DNA of 27,913 nt from JAGLQA01 sp023135565. GTDB taxonomy: Bacteria > Acidobacteriota > Aminicenantia > UBA2199. Both the position numbers and the translations under genes were made by a program. The notes under the pieces are model-generated. The model was given only the letters and a program-made list of their open reading frames with translations, searched no databases and was not told where the DNA came from. The stretch spans positions 1-27,913 of the forward strand of contig DAOWCY010000082.1 in NCBI GenBank assembly GCA_030639305.1. The letters are read 5' to 3'. This document shows, one piece after another, positions 21,030 through 27,654 of this stretch. Every line of letters starts with the position of its first letter. Position 1 is the stretch's first letter.

Positions 21030-23276
21030 TCATCTTTTAGCGCCGGAAACAGTAGTAGACAAATCGCTTTCATCCCCCGCTGCGTCCACCATAGATATAG
21101 CAAAGCTGTAACTGCCGCCTCCGGGCAGGGCCTCATCCGCATAAGTAAATACACCGGCTCCTACTTCGGCAATAAGCTCGAAAACGCCGCCGTCAACGGC
21201 ACGGTAGACGCGGTAGTTAGCCGGCGTATACACCTCATCCGGGTTGGCCGACCAGGACAGGTGCGCATAATACTGACCCCGGAAAAGAGAACGGTTCTCT
21301 TTTATATCTACGGAGACGTTCACCGGGGGCTTAGGCCAGGTAAATTCCACTTGCGCGGTTCCCAACACTTCGCCGTCCAACACTGCCGAAACCGCCGCCG
21401 TGCCGGGATCGCCGGAGAAAAGGGAACGGGAGTAGACTCCTGTGTCAAAGGCGACCTCATCTACCCATTCGCCGGAAGTGACCGAAAAATCAACCCCTAA
21501 ATCTACGGGGATAGCCCTTTCCTCATGACCCGGGTCGGTTTGTTTTTCATAGCATATTGTTCCCACCTGGGTCAATCCTTTGCCATAAGCCTTTACAGCC
21601 GAAGGATTCAAACTGATTTCCACTTTCTCTAAATCGCCGGGTGAATAGGCAATTACCAGTTTCCTTGCTTCCGGGGACCACTTACCCTGGTTATTTCTCA
21701 CCCTGAGCTCTATAAAATATTTGCCCGGGTTATCGTAGGTGTGGGACAGGGTTTCTTTGGAAGATGTGCTGCCGTCGCCCAAATCCCAGTCCCAGCCGAC
21801 GACCTTGCCATTAGGATCAAAAGAACCGCTGCCGTCGAAGTGGATAGTCAGCGGCACAAAACCGCCGAACCGGCCTGCTTCGATCACAGCCACCGGGCTG
21901 CTGCAATTGCCTATATCGCCGTTGTTACAGACGTTCTGGGCGTAATTGCCGCCCCAGTCATCCCAGGTGATGATGGCGCCGCCGGAGCCATCCGATATCA
22001 CCTGGGGGTGCATCTTTGTAACATCCCTGGTAGAGATCGCTGCGCCGCCGGTCCGCCATTTTCTCTCCCCGGAAACACCGATACGCTGCGCATAGATGTC
22101 TCCATGGGTATCACTGCGATAATCTTCCCATACTATAATGGCGCCGCCGGAACCGTCTTGCACCAGTTCAGGGCGACGCTGCCCACCATCCTCCGTGCAT
22201 ACCGGGACGCCGTTTGTTGTCCATTTCACGGTTCCATCAGGGCCTATTTTCTGAGCGAAGATATCTTCCCGGTAATCACCCGGGTGAGAAGTCCAGGCAA
22301 TAATAGCCCCACCTGAACCATTGGCTGTCATTTGGTGCAGATGCTGGTGATCCGGCGTTACGCATATTGGGACGCCGCCAACCGCCCACTTGACTGCCCC
22401 GAAACGGTCGACTCGCTGCGAATAGATACTCCCGTCCCCGGCATCACCCCGCTCAAACCAGGAAAAAATCGCTCCCCCGGAACCGTCGGATACCATCGAG
22501 TAATCAAGGCTGCGCCTATCGTCAGCGGATATTTGCACACCCTCCGCGGCCCAGCTCAGTACTCCGGCGGCGTTTATTTTCCGGGCAAAAATAGCGCTGT
22601 AACCGGAGGAAACGTGTTTCCATGCGATAATAGCGCTGTTTGAGCCACTGGGTATTAGGTTCGGTTCATAGGCTGAAGTATCCTGCGTAGATACCACAAT
22701 ACCTCCCGGGGTCCACTGGATTTCGCCCGCTGAATCGATACGTTGGACGTGTATTTCAGAAGACGTGAAAGAATTTTCCCAGGTTATAAAAGCGCCTCCC
22801 GAACCGTCCGGTATAAGTTTATGGTCACCGGCGTCAGCGTTTTCCAGGCTAATGGCTATGCCATCTGTCGTCCACTGCACCGTTCCGTTAGCGGCAACCC
22901 GTTGGACGTATATACGATGATGACTGTAACCGCCTCCGCGATGATCATTCCAGGCGATTATGGCGCCGCCGGAACCGTCGGACGCAATCTCGGGATTGAT
23001 TTGATCATATGCCGAGGTGCATACATGGACGCCATTCCCGTCGGCGGATCCCCAAAGCGCCTTCCCGGAAGCATCCAACCGCTGGACAAAAATATCGCTG
23101 TGATCAGTCACTGTGGATGCGTCCCAGGCAATAACAACGCCGCCTGCGCCATCCGGCGCCATCTTGCCGGGGTCACCACCACCATAAAGGCTTACCTGTG
23201 TATTCACCTTGGGGTTACTGGTCCAACCGATACAAAACAAAACAACAAATATTATTAGTAAGATTTTTTTATACAT
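21030..23276 (-). CDS. Secreted repeat/PKD protein, tandem paralogue 1
   Basis: 748 residues with the same order as the 18739-21009 gene: signal-like N-terminus, eight DGSGGAIIAW repeats, a PKD domain, an Ig-like part and a fibronectin-like end. The C-terminal half is very close to its paralogue, while several repeats in the N-terminal half have diverged (for example blade 4 has lost the D-x-R element). This suggests that duplication was followed by selection for different ligands. AAGGAGC precedes ATG 23276. The genes probably form one operon, perhaps continuing from 24000. Confidence 0.85.
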   Translation of the reverse strand: MYKKILLIIFVVLFCIGWTSNPKVNTQVSLYGGGDPGKMAPDGAGGVVIAWDASTVTDHSDIFVQRLDASGKALWGSADGNGVHVCTSAYDQINPEIASDGSGGAIIAWNDHRGGGYSHHRIYVQRVAANGTVQWTTDGIAISLENADAGDHKLIPDGSGGAFITWENSFTSSEIHVQRIDSAGEIQWTPGGIVVSTQDTSAYEPNLIPSGSNSAIIAWKHVSSGYSAIFARKINAAGVLSWAAEGVQISADDRRSLDYSMVSDGSGGAIFSWFERGDAGDGSIYSQRVDRFGAVKWAVGGVPICVTPDHQHLHQMTANGSGGAIIAWTSHPGDYREDIFAQKIGPDGTVKWTTNGVPVCTEDGGQRRPELVQDGSGGAIIVWEDYRSDTHGDIYAQRIGVSGERKWRTGGAAISTRDVTKMHPQVISDGSGGAIITWDDWGGNYAQNVCNNGDIGNCSSPVAVIEAGRFGGFVPLTIHFDGSGSFDPNGKVVGWDWDLGDGSTSSKETLSHTYDNPGKYFIELRVRNNQGKWSPEARKLVIAYSPGDLEKVEISLNPSAVKAYGKGLTQVGTICYEKQTDPGHEERAIPVDLGVDFSVTSGEWVDEVAFDTGVYSRSLFSGDPGTAAVSAVLDGEVLGTAQVEFTWPKPPVNVSVDIKENRSLFRGQYYAHLSWSANPDEVYTPANYRVYRAVDGGVFELIAEVGAGVFTYADEALPGGGSYSFAISMVDAAGDESDLSTTVSGAKR

Positions 23277-23436
23277 TTTAAAAGCTCCTTTAATATAACA
23301 ATATCTCCATTTTTCATAGATTTCCTATTCGCCGGGGGAACGTGGGGCTGAGAGGCTGCCCGACCTACAGCAAGAAAAACAATATTCCTATGATGCAGCG
23401 TCAAAGCAGCCCCTTATATGGCGCCCCCGCCGGGGG

Positions 23437-24000
23437 CTAAATTTCGAGTTTGAAGTTCAACAGCAGGGAAATCCCTCCTGTTTCCTCCTTACCGAAATCA
23501 CCTTCGAGTTTCGCACTATTGTAAATCAATTCCAACCCGGCCAGGAAATTCCCGAAAAGAGGTATGTCCACCCCGGCGCCCACAAACCAACCCACCGCGG
23601 CATCACTGAAACCGCCGAAAGGGTCGTCTTCCTTTACCGACGTCATGGCTGCCCCGGCGCCGATCTTGGGCGCAAAGCCCCCTTTGCTTAAATGATAAAA
23701 AAGCCCTAACCGGAAATTGGTGAGTTTCATGGTAACACCTTCACCGGTGATCTCGGTGACGCCGTCGGTTTTGTAAAAATCAACGGCTCCCTGTATCGAC
23801 ACATTCTCAAAAAGCTCGAAAGCAGCATTCGCGCCATAAGTAAAGCCCCCGGAACTATATAAAGTTTTAAACATGTCGCCACCGGGAGCGAAATACCCAA
23901 ATTCGATGCCGAGACTAAATTTTTTCGCCTCAACCGTGGTTCCCATAACCAACAGTACAATAACTACTACCAACATACTCGTTTTTAATTTACGTTTCAT
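23437..24000 (-). CDS. Small outer-membrane beta-barrel protein
   Basis: 187 residues. Signal peptide at about 1-25 (ending TTVEA). The rest alternates aromatic/hydrophobic and Gly/polar residues in strand-like units (SLGIEFGYF, LTNFRLGLFYHL, AVGWFVGAGVDIPL) and ends in a strand (ISLLLNFKLEI), as in 8-strand OmpA/OmpW-size barrels. Strong TAGGAGGA precedes the ATG. It is preceded by the conserved intercistronic element at 24001-24095 and two tiny genes downstream of a sigma-54 promoter, so it is probably the last or middle gene of that operon. The cargo or ligand is unknown. Confidence 0.82.
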   Translation of the reverse strand: MKRKLKTSMLVVVIVLLVMGTTVEAKKFSLGIEFGYFAPGGDMFKTLYSSGGFTYGANAAFELFENVSIQGAVDFYKTDGVTEITGEGVTMKLTNFRLGLFYHLSKGGFAPKIGAGAAMTSVKEDDPFGGFSDAAVGWFVGAGVDIPLFGNFLAGLELIYNSAKLEGDFGKEETGGISLLLNFKLEI

Positions 24001-24095
24001 TTTATCCTCCTAAATATTATGCCATTACATGGCGGTAATGAACAACGTATTTTACATATTTCAAATCCCACCCGCAGGTGGTTTTTTTCTCAAGC
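24001..24095 (-). ncRNA. Intercistronic two-hairpin element, copy 2
   Basis: Read on the minus strand it begins GCTTGAG at the stop codon of the upstream small gene. Hairpin 1 is CCACC-TGCG-GGTGG, followed by TTTGAAATATGTA, GTTGTT, hairpin 2 (CATTAC-CGCCAT-GTAATG) and TATTTAGGAGG before ATG 24000. Copy 1 is 14596-14696. GCCAT and ATGGC could also pair, giving an alternative to hairpin 2. Confidence 0.6.
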
Positions 24096-24230
24096 CTGTC
24101 CTGGAGCATCACTTATCTCACCTGTTCTAAAAATTTTTAACTTTTTAAACTTGCCTGTACAACTCCAGAAATAAATAAAAAAGGCAGTCATGCCCAGCAA
24201 AACAAAAAAAACTAATTTTAATTTACCCAT
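24090..24230 (-). CDS. Small single-span membrane protein (46 residues)
   Basis: MGKLKLVFFVLLGMTAFF begins one transmembrane helix (about residues 5-22), followed by Cys24 and a basic then polar tail ending DAPGQA. AAGGAGG lies 9 nt before ATG 24230, a strong ribosome binding site that argues for a real gene despite its size. It overlaps the end of the upstream 53-residue gene by 8 nt and is followed at once by the conserved two-hairpin element and the barrel gene. There is no classical lipobox. Function unknown. Confidence 0.6.
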   Translation of the reverse strand: MGKLKLVFFVLLGMTAFFIYFWSCTGKFKKLKIFRTGEISDAPGQA

Positions 24231-24384
24231 TTCCCCTATCCTCCTTAAAAACCGCGGCTCCGGGAACAGGTAATCCACACCGTCCACTGGATATTACCTG
24301 CACACAGCAGCCGCTGCTCTTTTTACTGCTCTTCACGCCTTTCAGCGCGCCGTGCATACAGTGATAATTGTTTTCTAAAACCAT
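24223..24384 (-). CDS. Small Cys-rich protein directly at a sigma-54 start site (53 residues)
   Basis: The ORF begins MVLENNYHCMHGALKG and contains a Cys-Cys pair (26-27) and Cys36 in SSGRCGLPVPG. It is not recognised. ATG 24384 coincides with the predicted +1 of the sigma-54 promoter at 24394-24411, so translation would be leaderless. No ribosome binding site precedes this or the internal ATG at residue 10. The 8-nt overlap with the next gene supports an operon. Cys9, Cys26, Cys27 and Cys36 could bind metal; that is a guess. The ORF is short, so coding status is moderate. Confidence 0.45.
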   Translation of the reverse strand: MVLENNYHCMHGALKGVKSSKKSSGCCVQVISSGRCGLPVPGAAVFKEDRGNG

Positions 24385-24393
24385 ATATAACCT

Positions 24394-24411
24394 TAGCAAA
24401 TTTGATGCCAA
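24394..24411 (-). promoter_or_regulatory. Sigma-54 promoter, minus strand, leaderless layout
   Basis: On the minus strand, TTGGCATCAAATTTGCTA has GG and GC in the same spacing as the promoters at 3075 and 9913. The predicted +1 is 24384, the A of an ATG. From TTGG to ATG the distance (27 nt) is the same as at 9913-9940. Confidence 0.78.
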
Positions 24412-24483
24412 AGTTGTTTCTCCTACCAGAAAGCCTTTATTAATGAGGTTTCAGGGGTTTTATGGGTAGATGCGCCGGTCATC

Positions 24484-24694
24484 GTTACTGTAACATTTTG
24501 TAACACTATCAGGGGTAAAAAAGACCCGGTTTTCCAATTTTCCCCCAAAAGGCCGGTATATCAAGCAATTCGAGACGATTGCCGCAATATCTAAAACGTT
24601 ACACTTTTTTAATGCGGATCAGCCGGATTACCCATCAAAAAGGCGCAAAGCCCCATCAGTAGATGATTCCCGCAAGTGTAACAAAACGTTACAC
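24484..24694. promoter_or_regulatory. Candidate enhancer cluster, GTTACAC/TGTAACA type
   Basis: GTTACTGTAAC (24484-24494) is followed by TTGTAACACT (24499-24508). GTTACAC recurs at 24598-24604. A perfect palindrome GTGTAAC-AAAAC-GTTACAC occupies 24676-24694. All lie 100-310 bp upstream of the minus-strand sigma-54 start. A further inverted repeat, GTGAAGT/ACTTCAC (24704-24725), is nearer the divergent gene. I see no coding sequence in the 455-bp gap 24385-24839. Confidence 0.55.
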
Positions 24695-24763
24695 CCTAAG
24701 TGTGTGAAGTTAAGAGATACTTCACGCCCAATGTAAAAAATTTCAGAAAACTGATGGAATATA

Positions 24764-24792
24764 TTGAAATTATAAGATTTTTGCTATATTAT
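24764..24792 (+). promoter_or_regulatory. Sigma-70 promoter of the DUF2188/TIR-like pair
   Basis: TTGAAA (24764-24769) and TATTAT (24787-24792) are 17 bp apart, with transcription expected near 24799, about 40 nt before ATG 24840. Confidence 0.6.
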
Positions 24793-24839
24793 ATACATGT
24801 GATAGAAAACGCTGCAATTACTTGAAAAGGATGAAAACG

Positions 24840-25064
24840 ATGAACGATATAAAAGAAAAAAAAATAGCCCATGTGATTAAAAGAGGTAAACGTTGGGCAA
24901 TAGTGAAACATAACGCAGGCCGGGCGAGCAAAATTTATGAGCTAAAGGAAGAGGCGATAAAAAATGCCCGTAAACTTAAAAAAACCGGACACGACGTGGT
25001 AATACACAAGTGGGACGGAACCGTTGAAAAATGGGAGAACGCTGTTACTGCCTGCTCAAATTAA
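24840..25064 (+). CDS. DUF2188-family small protein
   Basis: 74 residues from ATG 24840. The core (HVIKRGKRWAIVKHNAGRAS, then EEAIKNARKL and DVVIHKWDGTVEKW) is the DUF2188 pattern: strand, helix, then a V-x-V-H-x-x-DG-x-I-like strand. In-frame ATG 24831 and TTG 24822 are possible starts; 24840 is preferred because AAAGGA lies about 8 nt upstream. Its stop overlaps the next ATG (TAATG), so the two products are made together. DUF2188 has no fixed function; small basic nucleic-acid-binding roles have been proposed for the fold. Confidence 0.8.
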   Translation: MNDIKEKKIAHVIKRGKRWAIVKHNAGRASKIYELKEEAIKNARKLKKTGHDVVIHKWDGTVEKWENAVTACSN

Positions 25065-25702
25065 TGGATTCCCAAGCAGACTCTTTTGAAAAAAATGTAT
25101 TCATAAATTGTCCCTTCGACAAAGATTATTACATCCCCCTGCTGCGCCCATTAATATTTACCATTGTATACTTAGGATACAACCCGAGAATTGCATCTGA
25201 AAGCTTCGATACAGGAGAAGGTAGGATTCAAAAGATAAGCAATTTGGTAAGAGAGTCCAAATTCAGTATCCATGATTTATCCAGGATTCAGGCAAAGAAA
25301 AGACATGAAATATTCCGGCTCAATATGGCCTTCGAATTGGGCATAGATATAGGCTGTAGGCTATTCAAAGAGGGCAGGGAAAAGAATAAAAAGTGCCTGG
25401 TTTTAGAGGCGGTTCAACATAGAATCAAAAAAGCTTTATCCGATCTATCAGGCTCCGATATTAAGCATCATAATAATAACCCGGAAGAGATCGTCAGGCA
25501 AGTTAGAAACTGGTTTGTTGAAAACGGTTTGAGAAATGTGCCGAGCACCGCTAAAATTTGGGAAACCTTTAATAAATTTATGGCAAAATTTTATCAGCAG
25601 CGAGAAGAAGAAGGATTTAAAACGAGAGATTTAGAAATGATGCCTATCCCGGAATTCATCGACTTTATCAAAGACTGGTTTAAAAACCAGGAAAAACGAT
25701 AA
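25064..25702 (+). CDS. TIR/nucleoside deoxyribosyltransferase-like protein
   Basis: 212 residues. It opens NVFINCPFDKDYYIPLLRPL, then GYNPRIASESFDTGEGRIQKI, FSIHDLSR, and RLNMAFELGIDIG. The FINCPFD...IHDLSR...NMxFELG series is a widespread family of unknown function. Its D-S and FELG elements resemble the TIR and nucleoside 2-deoxyribosyltransferase fold, where a Glu attacks the N-glycosidic bond. A helical C-terminal part (about 135-212) follows. ATG 25064 is chosen because the family begins near FEKNVFINC. An in-frame ATG at 25031 would overlap DUF2188 by 34 nt. A nucleotide- or NAD-degrading defence effector is a possible role, not shown. Confidence 0.75.
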   Translation: MDSQADSFEKNVFINCPFDKDYYIPLLRPLIFTIVYLGYNPRIASESFDTGEGRIQKISNLVRESKFSIHDLSRIQAKKRHEIFRLNMAFELGIDIGCRLFKEGREKNKKCLVLEAVQHRIKKALSDLSGSDIKHHNNNPEEIVRQVRNWFVENGLRNVPSTAKIWETFNKFMAKFYQQREEEGFKTRDLEMMPIPEFIDFIKDWFKNQEKR

Positions 25703-26005
25703 TTTTATCGTAAAAAAAAATAAAAACCACCATGCCTTCGGCGAGCAGGGGGCGCTTTTTAAAAAAACTGCCCCCCCCGCACCCCCGCAAAAACTTTTCA
25801 TGAACGATAAGCTTTTCTACCCTGGAAAGCGCCACTCGTGAGCCAGGGGGAGGCTCCCCTAACCCCCATTATTGCTTCGCAAAACACACCAAGCCTTAAG
25901 GCAACAGTATTGGGCGGCCCTGCCGGGGGCCAAACTTTTGAAAAAGTTTGATCAAAACTTCTGATTATTTAAAATCAAAAGCGCTCACACGCAGCCCCTG
26001 GGGGG
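25703..26005. repeat. Repeat-filled gap, families B and C
   Basis: No gene is seen. GGGGGCG...CTGCCCCC with an A/T loop (25747-25777) is a diverged repeat B. AACGATAAGCTTTTCTACCCTGG with a GCGCC end (about 25802-25840) is a diverged repeat C. GGCGGCCCTGCCGGGGGCC plus the AAACTTTTGAAAAAGTTT palindrome spans 25913-25966. Confidence 0.75.
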
Positions 26006-27454
26006 TCACTTCCTGTAACGCACCCAGTAATTGTTCTTCCTGGCAATCTTCTTGTCTCTTTCTAACTTCTTGAGCAAACCTTCTATTTCCGCAACCTTAT
26101 TCTTGCTGTCACTGCCCAATAATAAACCGGCCAAAGCGGTCAACTCTTTTTCACTGTCCTCTAAGTTCGATGAATTGACCAGCCGGAAAATAGAGATAGA
26201 TAATACGATCTCTTCCAATTCATTCAATTCATAAGAAAGCAGGTGCAGCGGGATATTCAAAGAAGAAATAGGCACATTATCCGGCGATAAAAAAACTCCT
26301 CCCTGCTTCAAAAGATTGATAATACCGTCGAAATCGGCCCTGGAAATAGCTCCCTCGCTCTCATTGATAATACTTTTCTTCAGTTCATGGAGAGTTAAGT
26401 CACTCCTCTCTGTATCCCAATTCCGGGCCAGGGAAATGATTTTGCTGATAACGATCTTCCTTGTTTCCGGCCTGTGGTAAAATTTCAACTGCCTTAAAGT
26501 CAAATCAAAACGGGTACCGGGAGCTATCTCGATCCTCGCCCCGTCCATAGTCAACAGCCCCTTCTCTTGAAAGCCGGTTATCAATTGTTTGGTATTTTTT
26601 ACACCGTAGAGTTTCAAAGAAATATCCTGGTGGATGCCGAATAACATCTTCTCGAATTTTTGCAGCGTTACCGGCACACCCCACTTCTGCAGCGCTTCAT
26701 TGTACACTTTGATCATCAGGGTGTCGGGAAATACTTGCAGCTCCTTTAATTCGGCCTGCCCACTCTTTACACTGGCCTTCCCGCCCAGCATATCGTCTAA
26801 CTTAATAAACATCCCGGCTTTATCTAAATAAGCGGTAAAAGAACGGCAGTCATCATAATCTTTTTCATCGAAAGAGGGGTTCAATTGCATCATTTTTTGT
26901 TTGACTAAAGATTTTATATCCTGGGAGCCCCGGTCATAACCTTTTAACTTCACCTGTTCACAGGCCCGGCGCAGCAGGGTGAGCGACTCTTCGAAGGTCA
27001 ACTGGCCCTGGGATATAGTCTCGATTTCGTCCAGCCGGTAAGCCGGGATATATTCATCACAGGCCTGCTGCAATAATTCCGCGGCGCTGCTGTCGGAGGC
27101 TACTACCACAGTCTCGCGGCCCATAGTGCGCAGTTTATTGATTAGGGGTACAAAGTCCACGTCCCCGGTAACAAAAACAAAAATATCGAGGTCCTCATTC
27201 TCGTAACTAATGCTCAAGCAATCGACTGCCAGGCGGATGTCCGCCGCGTTTTTGTGAGTGGCGGTGATCTTGGGACAGTCTATCAGTTCAAAACCGGCCT
27301 GCACAACGCTTTTCCGGTAAGACTGCCGGGACACCCAATCGGCGTAAGCGCGGCGAATCACCACTCTTCCCTTCTCCCGCAGCAATTCTATTAAAGCAAA
27401 TACATCGAGTTGTTGATTATCGTAATCAACAAAAACAGCTATTTTTTTAGACAT
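26006..27454 (-). CDS. NYN (LabA/DUF88-type) nuclease domain plus OST-HTH/LOTUS protein
   Basis: 482 residues. The N-terminal NYN/PIN-like domain (about 1-145) has the acidic residues expected for a metal-dependent RNase: VFVDYDN (Asp10, Asp12), NAADIRLAVD (Asp72) and VTGDVDFVPL (Asp98, Asp100). An OST-HTH/LOTUS-like RNA-binding module follows (about 155-220, FEESLTLLRRACEQ...DYDDCRSFTAYLD). The remaining 260 residues, mainly helical with possible winged-helix segments, are not recognised. The start has AAGGAG and a promoter at 27482. NYN plus OST-HTH proteins are thought to act in RNA turnover. The long C-terminal extension is unusual and might add further RNA- or DNA-binding domains. Confidence 0.85.
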   Translation of the reverse strand: MSKKIAVFVDYDNQQLDVFALIELLREKGRVVIRRAYADWVSRQSYRKSVVQAGFELIDCPKITATHKNAADIRLAVDCLSISYENEDLDIFVFVTGDVDFVPLINKLRTMGRETVVVASDSSAAELLQQACDEYIPAYRLDEIETISQGQLTFEESLTLLRRACEQVKLKGYDRGSQDIKSLVKQKMMQLNPSFDEKDYDDCRSFTAYLDKAGMFIKLDDMLGGKASVKSGQAELKELQVFPDTLMIKVYNEALQKWGVPVTLQKFEKMLFGIHQDISLKLYGVKNTKQLITGFQEKGLLTMDGARIEIAPGTRFDLTLRQLKFYHRPETRKIVISKIISLARNWDTERSDLTLHELKKSIINESEGAISRADFDGIINLLKQGGVFLSPDNVPISSLNIPLHLLSYELNELEEIVLSISIFRLVNSSNLEDSEKELTALAGLLLGSDSKNKVAEIEGLLKKLERDKKIARKNNYWVRYRK

Positions 27455-27481
27455 TTTTTCTCCTTACGTTTGTCTGCTCTT

Positions 27482-27510
27482 TTTATATCCTACCTGACCG
27501 TAAAAGTCAA
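27482..27510 (-). promoter_or_regulatory. Sigma-70 promoter of the NYN gene
   Basis: On the minus strand, TTGACT (27505-27510) and TATAAA (27482-27487) are 17 bp apart. The predicted start near 27475 leaves a 20-nt leader that contains AAGGAG. Confidence 0.72.
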
Positions 27511-27612
27511 GAGCAGAGAAACGTTTCATTTTCTTGAAGCACTAAATTCGAAGCCCGCGGCGCGGGCGCCCTATGAGGGGACTTAGAGTAACAAAGAGTC
27601 GTCACTCTTTCC

Positions 27613-27650
27613 TTCGAGATTCGATATTCGGTGTTCGATATTCGATATTC
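27613..27650. repeat. TTCGATATTC short direct repeats
   Basis: ATTCGATATTC occurs at the start and end of this stretch with TGTTCGATATTC between, giving three copies in under 40 bp. The repeats are nearly self-complementary around ATAT. Confidence 0.75.
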
Positions 27651-27654
27651 TTTT

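Noticed and set aside
19645..23258. Several plus-strand frames of 60-190 codons opposite the PKD proteins
   Set aside because: They mirror the repeated codons of the minus-strand genes and have no start signals.
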